Shown here piece after piece: positions 9,375-21,237 of a stretch of DNA of 64,000 nt (its first letter is position 1; each line of letters starts with the position of its first letter). This DNA comes from Petunia secreta. Taxonomy: Eukaryota; Streptophyta; Magnoliopsida; Solanales; Solanaceae. Under the pieces are notes generated by a model. It was given only the letters and a program-made list of their open reading frames with translations, did no database searches and had not been told where the DNA came from. The translations under genes were made by a program, and so were the position numbers. Location of the stretch: contig JARKIP010000005.1 in assembly GCA_029990175.1 (NCBI GenBank), positions 71,270,001 to 71,334,000 of the forward strand, read 5' to 3'.

Positions 9375-12300
9375 ATGGAGATTGGCCTAGCAGTTGGGGG
9401 CGCATTTCTCTCTTCAGGCCTTAACGTTATCTTTGATAGGCTTGCTCCAGAGGGTGAACTGCTGAAGATGCTTAAGAAGGGTAAGCATGATCTTGAGCTT
9501 TTTGAAGAGCTGGAAACGACTTTGCTTGGCTTTCAGGCTGTCCTAAGTGATGCTGAGAATAAAAAGGCATCAAATTCATACGTGAGGAACTGGCTTAATA
9601 AGCTTCAAGATGCTGTGGACTCTGCTGAAAACTTGATTGAAGAAGTCAATTATGAAGCTTTGAAACTTAAGGTGGAAGGTCAGCAGCAAAATTTTGCGGA
9701 AACGAGCAACCAGCAGGTAAGTGACATCAACTTGTGCTTTAGTGATGAGTTTTTCCTTAAAATAAAGAAGAAGTTGGAAGAAACCATTAAAAAGTTGGAG
9801 AAATTGGAAAAGCAAATTGGTCGCCTTGGCCTAATGAACTATTTTTCGAGTGCAGAAGAAATTAGGAAACTTCAGACTTCTGTCGTTGATGAATCTGATA
9901 TCTTTGGTAGGAAGAATGAAATAGAGGATTTGGTTGGCCGTCTGTTGTCTAGTGATGCAAATGGAGAAACAGTGACCGTAATTCCTATTGTTGGGATGGC
10001 CGGGATTGGCAAGACTGCACTTGCAAAATCAGTTTACAATGACGAAAAGGTGAAAGGCCATTTTGGTTTGAGAGCTTGGTTCTGTGTCTCAGAACCATAT
10101 GATGCTTTAAGAATAACAAAAGGGTTACTTCAAGAAATTGGCTCATTTGAGGCTGATAACAATCTTAATCAGCTTCAGATCAAATTGAAGGAAAGCTTAA
10201 AGGGAAAAAAGTTTCTTATTGTTCTAGATGATCTTTGGAATGAAAAATATAATGAGTGGGCTGACTTGGGAAATCTTTTTGTACAAGGAGATGCAGGAAG
10301 TAAGATCATTGTGACGACCCGTAAGGAAAGTGTTGCCAAGATGATCGCTAATGAGATAATTAGCATGAACATTTTGACTAGTGGAGAGTCTTGGTCTTTA
10401 TTCAAAAGACATGCATTTGGAAAAATGGAATCTGAGAAATATCAAGAACTCGAAGAGGTCGGAAAAGAAATCGCAGAGAAGTGCAAAGGATTGCCTTTAG
10501 CTCTAAAGACGCTCGCTGGCATGTTACGCTCCAAATCCGACGTTGAAGGGTGGAGACGCATTTTGAGAAGTGAAATATGGGAGCTCCCGGATAATGACAT
10601 ATTACCAGCTTTGATGTTGAGCTACAATGATCTTCCTTCACATTTGAAGAGATGCTTTGCTTATCTTGCAATATTCCCCAAAGATTATCCATTTTGCAAA
10701 GAACAAGTCAATCAACTTTGGATTGCCAATGGTCTTGTACAGCAGTTGCAGCAAGTTGAAACAATTGAGGATTCAAGCAATCAATTCTTTCTCGAGTTCA
10801 GATCAAGATCGTTAATTGAAAGGGTCCCAGGTTCTACTCAAAGGAACACAGAGAAATACTTAATGCATGACCTTATAAATGATTTGGCCCAAATTGCATC
10901 TTCACAACTTTGTATCAGGTTGGAAGAAAATGAAGAATCTCATTTGTTGGAAAGAACTAGGCACCTGTCATATTCTATGGGATATGGCGACTTTGAAAAA
11001 TTGAAACCCCTCAACAAATTGGAGCAATTGAGGACCCTGCTTCCAATAAGTAACCAGCGTCGGAATTATCTAAGCAAGAGGGTGCTGCATAACATATTGC
11101 CTACACTAACATCCTTAAGGGCGCTATCATTGTCTGGTTATTATATCAAGGAGTTGCCGAATGTCTTGTTCATCAATTTAAGACTCCTAAGATTTTTGGA
11201 TCTTTCTCGGACAGGGATAGAAAGGTTACCAGATTCAATTTGTGTACTGTATAACTTAGAGACGCTTCTTTTGTCATCTAATCCTCATCTTGAGGAGTTA
11301 CCCTTGCAGATGGAAAAGTTGATCAACTTGCGTCATCTTGACCTTAGAGGAACTTTTCGCTTGAAGATGCGACTACATCCTAGCACATTGAAAAGCCTCC
11401 ATGTGTTATTGGGAGCTACATTTATTCTCGGTGGCTGTAGTGGTTCGAAAATTCAAGATTTGAGTGAACTCCATAACTTAAATGGATCTCTGTCGATTCT
11501 AGAGTTGCAAAATGTGGCTGATGGAAATGAAGCTTCAAAGGCAAAGATGAGGGAAAAGAAGCATGTTGAGATGTTATCATTGGAGTGGAGTGAAAGTATT
11601 GCTGATAATTCACAAAGTGAAAGAGACGTACTTGATGCGCTTAAACCAAATACCAACATAAAAGAACTCCAGATCACTGGCTACAGAGGGACAAAATTTC
11701 CAAATTGGCTAGCTGATCATTCGTTTCTTGAGCTGGTGGAATTGCATCTTAGCAACTGCAAGGTCTGTGATTCCTTGCCAGCACTAGGACAACTTCCTTC
11801 TTTGAAATCCCTTACTATTAGAGGGATGGATCGAATAATAGAGGTGACTCAAGAGTTCTATGGTAGTCCGTCTTCAATAAAGCCATTTAAGTCTCTGGAA
11901 GGGCTTGAATTTGAGGGGATGCTGGAGTGGAAGCAGTGGTATGTGCTAGGGAATGGAGAGTTCCCTGAACTTCAGCTCCTTAGAATTAACGATTGCCCCA
12001 AGTTGACTGGGCAGTTACCTGAAAATCTTTGTTCTTTGACAGAATTGATAATTTCAGATTGTCCTGACCTCATTCAACTTTCAAGTTTAAAAAAGTTTGA
12101 AGTCGTTGGCTCTCCAAAGGTTGGAGTTCTTTTTGATCATCCACTTCAGAACTGTTTATATATTCAGAACTGTCAGTCTCTTACCTCCTTACTTATTAGC
12201 AGTCTGCCAAATACCTTGAAGATAATAGAGATATCTAATTGTGGGAATTTGAAATTGGAGCCATCAGTTAGTGAGACAATTTCTAACATGTTTCTCGACA

Positions 12301-13487
12301 ACTTGATTCTGTGTGGATGTGATTCTATAGATGAGATATCACCTGAGCTGGTCCCAAGAGCACGCTATTTGCATATATATAGTTGTCGCAGCCTTAGAAA
12401 GCTTTTGATTCCCTCTGGGACTGAATTTCTGGAGATTAATAGATGTGAAAATCTTGAAATTTTTTCGGTGGCATGCGAGGAGCTGAAGTCATTGTATATT
12501 TACAATTGCGAGGAGCTGAAGTCACTGCCAGAACGTATGCATGAACTCCTTCCATCTCTTAAGGAACTGTCACTGCATAATTGTCCTGAAGTTGAGTCCT
12601 TCCCTGAAGGAGGGTTGCCCTTCAATGTAAAAACACTTGCGATCTCGAATTGCGAGAAACTGGTGAATGGCCGAAAGGAGTGGCGTTTACAGGGACTCAC
12701 AGATTTAAGCATCTTTCATGATGGGAGTGACGAAGAGATTCATTGGGATTTGCCTGCCTCAATTCGACGTCTTGAAATACACAATATGAAAACATTAAGC
12801 AGCCAAGTTCTCAAAAGCCTCACCTCTCTTGAAACCCTAGATATTTATGATTCACCTCATATACAGTCACTGCTCGAAGAAGGGCTTCCCAAGTCTCTTA
12901 CTGAGCTATCATTACATGGCCTTAATGAGCTCCAATCACTACCAACAGAAGCTCTTCGGCGCCTCACTTCTCTTCGACGTCTATTTATCGAGTCCTGCAA
13001 TCAACTCCAATCTCTTCCAGAATCAGCGTTGCCCTCCTCCCTCTCTGAGCTGGCCGTCGGATCTTGTGATAATCTAAAATCCCTTCCAGCGTTGCCTTCC
13101 TCCCTCTCTGAGCTGGCCGTCGGATCTTGTGATAATCTAAAATCCCTTCCAGAGCTGCCCTCCTCCCTCTCTAAGCTGACCATTAGTGACTGTGATAATC
13201 TCCAATCCCTTACAGAGCTGCCCTCTTCCCTTTCTGAGCTGACCATCAGTGAATGTGATAATCTCCGATCCCTTCCAGAGCTGCCCTCCTCCCTCTCTGA
13301 GCTGACCATCTGGAGATGCCCTAATCTCAAATCACTTCCAGTAAATGGAATGCCCTCTTCCATCTCTAAACTAACTATTCGTGACTGCCCATTGCTCAAA
13401 CAACGTCTAGAATTTGACAAGGGGGACTACTGGCCAAAGATTGCTCATATTCCCACCATAGTGATCGACGTCGACGAATATCTTTGA
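9375..13487 (+). CDS. CC-NB-ARC-LRR immune receptor, I2/R3a class
   Basis: This single uninterrupted exon encodes about 1,370 residues of an intracellular receptor that detects pathogen effectors. An N-terminal Rx-type coiled coil (1 to ~150, with AENLIEEVNYE as the EDVID-type motif) precedes the NB-ARC: P-loop VGMAGIGKT 206-214, kinase-2 VLDDLW 283-288, RNBS-B GSKIIVTTR 308-316, GLPLA 372-376, RNBS-D CFAYLAIFPKD 427-437 and MHD 497-499. LRRs fill ~530-1345, and the tail carries the YWPKIAHIPTI motif shared by I2/R3a-like proteins. All nucleotide-binding motifs look intact. I chose ATG 9375 because it follows the leader intron and matches the start in two other copies; the in-frame TTG 15 bp earlier lies at the intron end. 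It is longer than I recall for I2 and R3a (about 1,270-1,280), largely from extra LRRs. The effector recognised cannot be told. Confidence 0.95.
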   Translation: MEIGLAVGGAFLSSGLNVIFDRLAPEGELLKMLKKGKHDLELFEELETTLLGFQAVLSDAENKKASNSYVRNWLNKLQDAVDSAENLIEEVNYEALKLKVEGQQQNFAETSNQQVSDINLCFSDEFFLKIKKKLEETIKKLEKLEKQIGRLGLMNYFSSAEEIRKLQTSVVDESDIFGRKNEIEDLVGRLLSSDANGETVTVIPIVGMAGIGKTALAKSVYNDEKVKGHFGLRAWFCVSEPYDALRITKGLLQEIGSFEADNNLNQLQIKLKESLKGKKFLIVLDDLWNEKYNEWADLGNLFVQGDAGSKIIVTTRKESVAKMIANEIISMNILTSGESWSLFKRHAFGKMESEKYQELEEVGKEIAEKCKGLPLALKTLAGMLRSKSDVEGWRRILRSEIWELPDNDILPALMLSYNDLPSHLKRCFAYLAIFPKDYPFCKEQVNQLWIANGLVQQLQQVETIEDSSNQFFLEFRSRSLIERVPGSTQRNTEKYLMHDLINDLAQIASSQLCIRLEENEESHLLERTRHLSYSMGYGDFEKLKPLNKLEQLRTLLPISNQRRNYLSKRVLHNILPTLTSLRALSLSGYYIKELPNVLFINLRLLRFLDLSRTGIERLPDSICVLYNLETLLLSSNPHLEELPLQMEKLINLRHLDLRGTFRLKMRLHPSTLKSLHVLLGATFILGGCSGSKIQDLSELHNLNGSLSILELQNVADGNEASKAKMREKKHVEMLSLEWSESIADNSQSERDVLDALKPNTNIKELQITGYRGTKFPNWLADHSFLELVELHLSNCKVCDSLPALGQLPSLKSLTIRGMDRIIEVTQEFYGSPSSIKPFKSLEGLEFEGMLEWKQWYVLGNGEFPELQLLRINDCPKLTGQLPENLCSLTELIISDCPDLIQLSSLKKFEVVGSPKVGVLFDHPLQNCLYIQNCQSLTSLLISSLPNTLKIIEISNCGNLKLEPSVSETISNMFLDNLILCGCDSIDEISPELVPRARYLHIYSCRSLRKLLIPSGTEFLEINRCENLEIFSVACEELKSLYIYNCEELKSLPERMHELLPSLKELSLHNCPEVESFPEGGLPFNVKTLAISNCEKLVNGRKEWRLQGLTDLSIFHDGSDEEIHWDLPASIRRLEIHNMKTLSSQVLKSLTSLETLDIYDSPHIQSLLEEGLPKSLTELSLHGLNELQSLPTEALRRLTSLRRLFIESCNQLQSLPESALPSSLSELAVGSCDNLKSLPALPSSLSELAVGSCDNLKSLPELPSSLSKLTISDCDNLQSLTELPSSLSELTISECDNLRSLPELPSSLSELTIWRCPNLKSLPVNGMPSSISKLTIRDCPLLKQRLEFDKGDYWPKIAHIPTIVIDVDEYL
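13032..13346 (+). repeat. Five tandem 63-bp LRR units
   Basis: Five head-to-tail units of 63 bp (21 codons, LPSSLSEL...C.NL.SLP) start at 13032, 13095, 13158, 13221 and 13284 and cover residues ~1220-1324. Units 1 and 2 are nearly identical at the DNA level; the later ones differ mainly at the solvent-exposed positions. The pseudogene at 15980-17355 has only three such units, so copy number has changed since duplication. Confidence 0.93.
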
Positions 13488-13516
13488 TGATTAACAAGAA
13501 TGGTGCTCTAACAGAT

Positions 13517-14313
13517 GTAAGTTATTCTCTACTTTAGTAGGTTTTTTTATTTTTCATTACTTCTCCTTTGTTTTTTATAATTTTATGATTAACAAGAATG
13601 GTGCTGAATATAAAGAGATTGTTTTCTTGCATCATATTCTCTTAATTTGTATGATTTATCTGTCAATTCGTTCACTTCTTTGCAAAATCATACTAGGGTT
13701 CATTTTATTTCATGTTGAATTACAATTATGTAGTTAGGATTACTTCTTTCTGGTCATTCGGTTTTGCTATTGGTTAAGCGAATTGGTTGGATCTTTACTA
13801 GACATTTAAAGGTTTATGGCATATTTTACCCACTCTTGAGGTTGTTCATCTCCATTATTCCTCGCTGAGAACCTGGAAAGCTTGTAAGCATCTTAAGATT
13901 GAATCATCAGTCTGAAAAGGAGGACTAGTCATTTCTCTGTGTTTATTGAATCATCCACTGCTCGTAACAATTAAAAAAGACCGTGTCCTTTTTAGCATTC
14001 TTTTGATGTTGATGTCTTTGTTGTTTGAAATTTCTCTCTTTGATTTTCGCCTAAGCCTATGAAGGGAATTAAGTCATCTTGAACTTGATGAGAACGAAAT
14101 AAGTTTTCCTCCAACTGATATGCTGATAATTAGTACAATGCAAAGGCACACCACCAAAAGCTTAGTCATTTTTTTACTTTATTAACATGTATCGAGACCA
14201 TCTTTTATAAAGTACAGCGTTGTTTAGTTTAATATGCATGTTATGCGAATTATCTTACCTAGAACAGCTTAATAGCAAATGAAGAACTATTCTGTTTTCT
14301 TCAATTTTGGCAG
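13517..14313 (+). other. Probable intron in the 3' UTR of the NLR gene
   Basis: Thirty bases after the stop codon, a strong donor (acagat|GTAAGTTATT) begins a T-rich stretch that ends in 'ttcaattttggcag|gaattgac'. The donor phrase recurs after each NLR C-terminal relic (about 17385, 19310, 50160), and the 'tctattttgtcaggaat' acceptor recurs near 38940, 51895 and 52690. Those 3' blocks are therefore copies of this transcript end. The splice pairing is inferred. Confidence 0.5.
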
Positions 14314-15979
14314 GAATTGACAGCTATACGATGATTTATTGATGAGTCTCGCTGCTCTATTTCAAGAATGATGTGGTAGCCATACAACGTCAATTCCTCA
14401 TCGGAGGTCCTTTTAGTTTATAGATGAAGTTCGCCATCAGAACCTACTGAAGAACTAGCTCCTTCCATTCCTCTATGAACTGTACGTTTTCGACTGCCAG
14501 AAATGAGTCTTTTCCAGCAGAACATGCTACTAACAGTGATGGTAGCAGCAAGAGTGTTTCTTGAATTTGAAATCTGGAACTCCCTTTCTTAAATCAGAAT
14601 TCACCATAATTCGAATTAAAGAACGCTATCTTCCATCCATGATGAATGGCTTGAGCATGTAGTGGCCAAAAAATACTCAAACCCCTAGTATGGGTGGATA
14701 GTGAGTTTATCGGGCAAGCAAGATCACTGGCAGATAGTGAACTCAACCTTTTTGGTAGGTTTGTGTTTGCCTGTCTTGTAAACTAGTAAAAAATTTATTA
14801 AATATTTTGTTACCTTCTGTTTTCCTGATAGGCTACGACTGATGCAATTCTCAGCCCTTTGATCTGTGGCAGCACAGCTAAAAGGAGTATTAATTAGCTT
14901 ACAATTTTTGATGTAATGCTACTTCCCTTCAAGTTTATTTCCCATTCCATACTTTTCTGCACAATCTTTCAAGCAACTTTGATTTGGAGGAGCTTCTTCA
15001 ATGTCAAGTTTCAAACATTATTTAAAAGAATCGACTGTCATTTTCTATTAACAATCAAATCATCCCGTGCTATCAACTGTCAGAAATTATATTTATCCAA
15101 ATAAAAGTAGGTCCATTTTTGTTATATCTGAGGGTGCACCAGCTCTGCGTATCGTACAGTTCAACCTTGATTTGGTCCAAGTAATTGCTTGCGGTAGAAG
15201 GATTAGTCAGATATTTCAAGAATCAATCTTTCAGTTTTTTTCTTTATTCCTTTATGGTGCTTGTTTTTTTTTTTTTTTTTTTTTTTTTTTTGGAATAAGG
15301 TGGTTTATTAGATGACAGATCTGATCAAGAATCAATCTTTCAACCTTCGTTTGTTGAAATAGTTATTCTGATTGGACAAAGCTGTACCTGATGCAGTTTC
15401 TTGTGAATTTGGCAGAAGTTTAATGTCAGAAAGGAGAATCTTGGAGAAGATTTGGCTGCCTTAGAAGTTCCATAGGTTAAAGGTCTCTTTGCTCAATTTG
15501 AGAAAGAAAGAGCTGTTCAAGTCAATTTTAGTATCGAGCATTGATGTTTCTCGCCTAAATGGATGGACATTCAGCTAATCATCTTGAGACTTGGACATGA
15601 AAAACATGGATTCCTTATCAACGCCAAGGTAGATGAATATAAGCTCTCTCCTCTTAATTTCATGCCTCTCAACAGAAGTTATTAATGTAAAAGAAACTAA
15701 ACTCATATGCCTGCTGGCAATTAGCTTAGTGTCTTTTTTTCTGTTACTGATGTTATCATCTTAAGATTTTCAGCATATTTATCTTTTTGTCAGAATAGGA
15801 ACAAGGTGAGAACTGACGAAAGATAAATTTAACCCTCGCCATTTAGTTCAATGGTTACTTCATCTGGTTTGCAGCTGAAGTTCTGCCCTGTTGCTAAAAG
15901 AAGATATTCATTAGATAACTTGCATGTGAGTTCTTTTTTAGAAGCTTCTTCCTGTTGGTTCACTATCTTCTTCCTTTTG
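14314..15979 (+). repeat. NLR 3' flanking block, first copy
   Basis: There is no coding frame. Parts recur near 52780-52860 and 57270-57385 ('cagccctttgatctctggcaaca', 'cttcccttcaaatttatttt'). The right end (15840-15980) resembles 20080-20130 and leads into the LRR pseudogene without an NB-ARC. Confidence 0.6.
15264..15291 (+). repeat. Poly(T) tract
   Basis: About 28 T residues occur in a row. It may be the poly(A) tail of a minus-strand retroposon, but no body with target duplications could be delimited. Confidence 0.8.
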
Positions 15980-17355
15980 ATTGCTGATTGCCCCAAGTTG
16001 ACAGGAAAGTTACCTGAAAATCTTTGTTCCTTGACAGCATTGAGTATTTCAAAATGTCCGGAACTTCTTTTGGAGGCACCTATTCAACTTTCGAGTTTGA
16101 AGAAGTTTATAGTTGTTGGTTCTCCTAAGGTTGGAGTTGTTTTTGATCATGCTGAACTGTTTACAACCCAACTTCAGGGAATGAAGCAGATAGAGTATTT
16201 ACATATTGAGGAATGTCAGTCTCTTACCTCCTTACCTATTAGCAGTCTGCCAAGCACCTTGAAGAAAATAGAGATACATGAATGTCCAGCACTCATTTTT
16301 GAGGCATCAGTTAGTGAGACGATTTCTAACATGGATGGATGTGATTCTATAGCACGTTATATGCATATAAGGAGGTGCCACAGCCTTACAAGGCTTTCGA
16401 TTCCTATTGGGACTGAAGATCTGCATATTTCTGTATGTGGGAATCTTGAAATACTTTCGGTGGCATGTGAGACCCAGATGACGTCATTGGGGATTAGCTG
16501 ATGCAAGAAACTGAAGTCACTGCCAGAACGTAGGAGTTCACCAGAACGTATGCGTGAACTCCTTCCATTTCTTAAAAAACTGGAACTGATAAATTGTTCC
16601 GAAATCGAGTTCTTCCCTGAAGGAGGATTGCCCTTCAATTTAGAAACTCTTTGGATCGAGAATTGCAAGAAATTGGTGAATGGCCGAAAGGAGTGGCGTT
16701 TACAGGGACTCAAGAAATTATTGATCAAACATGATGGTAGTGACGAAGAGATTGATTGGGAGTTGCCTGCTTCGATTCACGTCTTGAAATAGACAATATG
16801 AAAACATTAAGCAGCCAAGTTCTGAAAAGCCTCACCTCTCTTGAAACCCTAGAGTTTAGTGAGTTACCTCAAATAGAGTCACTGCTCGAAGAAGGGCTTC
16901 CCACGTCTCTTACTCAGCTATCATTACATGACCTTAATGAACTCCAATCACTTCGGCGCCTCACTTCTCTTCGACGTCTATGTATCGAGCGCTGCAATCA
17001 ACTCGAATCTCTTCCAGAATCAGCGTTGCCCTCTTCCCTCTCTGAACTGACCATCTTATGTTGTCGTTCTCTCAAATCCCTTCCAGATCTGCCCTCCTCC
17101 CTCTCTCAGCTGAGCATCAAAACTTGCCCTAATCTCAAATTCCTTCCAGAGCTGCCCTCTTCCCTCTCTAAGCTGACCATCTGGGATTGCCCAAATCTCA
17201 AATCACTTCCAGTAAAAGGAATGCCCTCTTCCATCTCTGAACTATCTATTCATAACTGCCCATTGCTCAAACCAAGTCTAGAATTTGAGAAGGGAGAGTA
17301 CTGGCCAAAAATTGCTCATATTCCCACCATACGGATCAATGGGGAATATCTTTGA
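15980..17355 (+). pseudogene. LRR-only pseudogene of the same NLR family
   Basis: The block starts at 'gattgccccaagttgac', equivalent to 11985 in the intact gene, and runs to the matching stop codon, so the CC, NB-ARC and first half of the LRR are missing. The frame is broken by a TGA at 16499-16501 and by a 1-bp deletion near 16779 ('attcacgtctt' against 'attcgacgtctt'). The C-terminal tail (YWPKIAHIPTI, ending EYL) is intact. It carries three of the 21-codon LRR units against five in the intact gene. The sequence just upstream is not LRR, so the copy arose by recombination rather than by decay of a complete gene in place. Confidence 0.92.
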
Positions 17356-19164
17356 TGATTAAGAAGAATGGTGCTCTAACAGATGTAAGTTATTCTCTAC
17401 TTCAGTAGGTGTATCTATGTTTCATTTACTTCTGTTTTGTTGTTTGTTAATTTTTTTTTCTTTATTAAATCTAGTTGAGCAGAGCAAAGCGTCTATTGCT
17501 GCTATGAAGTAGATCCAGCATATAAGCAGCCGATAATGATTAAAATGGTGGGCAGTGGCTTCGACACTGTTCTGCCAAGTTTTTACCATTTCTTTTTTTC
17601 CCCTTATTATTAGGAACATAAACCAAATTGGAAATTTGAACAATTTGATTTATTTCTTTTAAATATCCTGAAATTCCTTCCAAAGCATGAATCTTGATTC
17701 GTTAAACAAGGAGCTAAATATAAGTAAGCTCAGAACCAATTTTACTAGCCGTTGAAATCATTATCCTAAAATTTTAAACCCATAAGATTCAAATCCTGGG
17801 TTTGCCTCTGATAAGCTGATTAAGCATCTCAAGATTGCAACGAAACTAGAGATATTTTACCATGCACATTTGTAGTATGTCAGCTGGATGTTCACTGTCT
17901 TGAAAGAAAATTATTCCATGAAGTACCTCTTGTATTTGATCTCACCTTTGTGTTCTTTTTCTTTGTCATGATTTTTGGAAACAATTTTTAAGCTATTCCA
18001 GCTCTTCGCTCACTGAGAACCTGGAAAGCCAATTTTTAAGGGAAAGTTGTGTTAACATTCTTCATATAGAATAAACAATCATTCCTCACTGAGAACCTGG
18101 AAAGCCAAGTAAGCATCTCAAGAGTGCGACGAGCTTAATGTTAGATGTTAAAAATGTGATAAGTTGCAACTATAGTAATCTTTATATTTGCTTTGAACAT
18201 TCTAACAGAAATACAATTTGCATAGGAGTTGATAACACAATATAATATTGTTGAACAAGTGCACCATGCACATGCATAAATCTGTTTGATGGATTTGCAT
18301 ACTCTTTCAAAATATGAGATCAGTTTTACTTGGAGATTTGTAGTTCATGTATTAACAGCAATTTAATCATGTTGTTTCCCTTTTCCCAGTGAGTTATCCA
18401 AGGAGGAGGTGGTTTGAAGTTATGCACATGTTCAAACCGGAGCTTTGATCTGTCTGTCGGGATGTGTAAAATTGTTTTCTTTTCTTCCTTGTATGCAGAG
18501 CTTACAAAGGTACACGATACAGTTGTTTCCTATCTATAAACAAGATAACCTTATTATTTAGCACCTAAAATCATCTGCGTCATATTATGGTTTTTAAGTA
18601 TGATTATCTGCTATCGATTTAGCATTTTCTTTACTTTGTCAGGATTCTGGTCACAACTTGTACAGTTGGTGAGAGGAAATTTGTGCTGAAATTCTCTATT
18701 GAATAAGCGATCAGTCCACTGTGGTCTGTCACTGTCAGCAAATTGTAAGTGAAGAATCATACTCTCTTTTTGTTTGTGATATTTCCAATTTTTCATCAGT
18801 CTGAAAAGGACAAGTCATTTCTCTGTGTTTATTAAATGATTCACTGCTCATAAGTGTCAAAAGGGATCTGGTGTCCAGGTTAAACCAGGTCATTGTTATG
18901 TTATATATCAGGTTGACACTAATCTAGGAAGCCGAAGAGGAATAGTATACGTAGGAATTAATAGTTTGCTCAGGAAAGTTGATAGCATAATGTAATATTA
19001 AGAAATTAGAAATCTTTTGCTGTGCATATTTGTACTATGTCAGCCAGATGTTCTCTGTCTCGAAAGAAAATTATTCTATGAAGGAGTTGAAAATTTAACC
19101 TTACGGCAATTATGATCCAATAGGTGCTACATATTCATTATTGATCTGCACTCCCTTTCAGTAA

Positions 19165-19320
19165 AAGGGAAACTATCTATTTCTGGATGCCTGTTGCTCT
19201 GACCGCATCTAGCATTTGAGAAGGAAGCATACTAGCTAAAATGCTCACACTTCCACCATAGAGATCGATGGGGCGTTCCTGTACTGATTAACACGAATGG
19301 CACTCCAACAGATGTAAGTT
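19165..19320 (+). pseudogene. NLR C-terminal relic
   Basis: This decayed copy of the last ~45 codons ('cagtaaaagggaaactatc', 'tagcatttgagaaggaagcatac', 'cacacttccaccatagagatcgatgg') is followed by the conserved 3'-UTR donor 'acagatgtaagtta'. Several stops are present. Confidence 0.7.
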
Positions 19321-20224
19321 ACTTTTTGTTTTCTCAGTAGCTTTCTATTTTTCGTTACTTGGCTTATTTGTTGAATCTTTTCCTTTATTAAATTGTTTTC
19401 TGCTGTGTGTAGCGTCTATTGCACTGTGAAGCCGAGGAATCATTTTGAGATCGAGGTTAATTAATGTTAGATGACAAAAAAGAAGGTGATAAAACCTTTG
19501 CATTCATATTTGGAACACGTAAAAGAAATGTAGGAATTTTGCTCCAGAAACTTGATAGCTTAATCTTATATTAACAAACTAGTAGTCTTTTACCATGCAC
19601 TGATTTGTCAGCCAGTTTTCTGTTGTCCAACAGATGTAAGTTATTATCTACTTTAACAGGTCTTTATATTTTTCATTACTTCTCTTTGTTGTTTGTTAGT
19701 AATTTTTTTCTTTGTTAAATCTTGCTGAGCAGAGCAAAGTGTCTATTGCCGAGGTGAATGTTGTTCATCTCCATTATTCCTCACTGAGAACCTGGAAAGC
19801 CGAGCAAGCATCTCAAGATCGAAACGAGCTTAATGTTGGATGACAAAAAAGGTGATAAATCTTTATATTTGCTTTGAACATTCTAAAAGAAATACAGTTT
19901 GCATAGGAGTTGATAACACAATATAATACTGATGAAATATGAATCAATCTTACTTGGAGATTTTTAGTTCATGTCTTTACAGAAATTCATGTAATATTGT
20001 TGTTTCCCTTTCCCAGTGAGTGGTTAATTCTAGCGCATCCTTAGCTTTGTTTCAACATGCAATGACTGAACCAGGATTGATGGTCACTTCATCTGGTATG
20101 CAAGCTAATGTTCTATCCTCTTATTAACATAAGCTTCTTTTTTATTTTCCCTGTTATGTTGCCTATGATATCCTTTCTAAAAACTTCTCCTTGTTTATCA
20201 GCTTTCCCCAGTTGTTTGTGTTGC

Positions 20225-20480
20225 TCCAGTCTCCAATCTCTTACAGAATCAGTGCTGCCGTCCTCCCTCTTTGGTCTGAGCATCAGCATTTGTCCTAATC
20301 TCTGACCCCTTCCAGTAAAATGACTGCCTCTTCCATCTGTTAACAATATATTTGCCCATGCGCATTTCTCAACCCAAGTCTAAAATTTGAGAAGGGGGAT
20401 ACTGGCCAAAAATTGCTCATATTTCCTACATAAGAGTCGCTGGGAAATACTTGTGGTGATTAGAACAAATGGGTGCCCTG
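20225..20480 (+). pseudogene. NLR C-terminal relic with two LRR units
   Basis: It begins in a repeat unit ('ctccaatctcttacagaatcagtgctgcc') and continues through 'ccagtaaaatgactgcctcttcc' and 'gagaagggggatactggcc' to the end of the family frame. Stops and indels break it. It is followed by the same 'gatgtaagtta' donor as the intact gene. Confidence 0.8.
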
Positions 20481-21237
20481 ATGTAAGTTACCCTCTGCTT
20501 CAGTCGCTTTTCTGTTTAATTCTTTTCCTTCGTCAAATATTGTTGAGCAGTGTGTTAGCATCTTTTGTGCGAGGAAGCATGTTCACTTCAACATGAAATT
20601 TAGTAATAGAACAAAAGAGGTAATATATTGTGACGGCAGAAATCTTGGGACGTTGCTTGGAAAAAAAAGACCCTAGTATAGATAGGAATTGATAATTGAC
20701 TCTAGAAAGTTGATAGCAATATGTAACATTTAAAAAACTAGAAATCTTTTACCACGCACATCTGTAGTATGTCAGCTGGATGTGCGCTGTCACATGACAT
20801 ATGAATCAATTTTACTTGAAGTTTCATCTCGTCAACAATTTGTGTATTCTTGTTGTTTACCTTTTTAACTCTTTGATATTTCCACTACAGAGTACTGAAT
20901 TCAAAGGCACAGAAGATAAAATCTTTGTATCCTCATAACATATTTAAGCATCAGTACCATATTAAGGTACTATCTGATCTTACCTTAGTAATCTTATTCT
21001 TTGTCAGGATTTGATAACAATATAAGCTATTCCAGCTCTTCGTACGGTGGTTGAAAGGCAACTGTGTTAACATTCTCTACTGAATAAATAGTCACCTGGT
21101 CCATTACCAAAGTGCAAGTGAAGAGAGGTACTTCTCTATATATAGAGCTCGACAGCACCACTTCTTTCATTAGTCTGAAAGGAAATATTGCGCAAATTGT
21201 TGTACAGGAGTTTCTTCCTATGTCATCAAATTAAAAG

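Larger units (their letters stand above)
17356..21229 (+). repeat. Amplified NLR 3'-UTR blocks
   Basis: This stretch consists of repeated, rearranged copies of a few modules. One is 'ctgagcagagcaaagcgtctattgcc' with 'cctcactgagaacctggaaagcc' and 'gagcttaatgttagatgac' (17470, 18010-18260, 19725-19930). A second is 'gtctgaaaaggacaagtcatttctctgtg' (18800). A third is 'gtagtatgtcagctggatgt' (17875, 19035, 20765). The same modules recur at 39240-39371, 44546-45620, 48480-50450 and 51600-52700. No coding potential is seen apart from the two relics listed separately. Confidence 0.85.

Noticed and set aside
13001..13420. 139-codon antisense frame across the LRR repeats
   Set aside because: It is the reverse-strand shadow of the 63-bp coding repeat, and its own repeats mirror those units.
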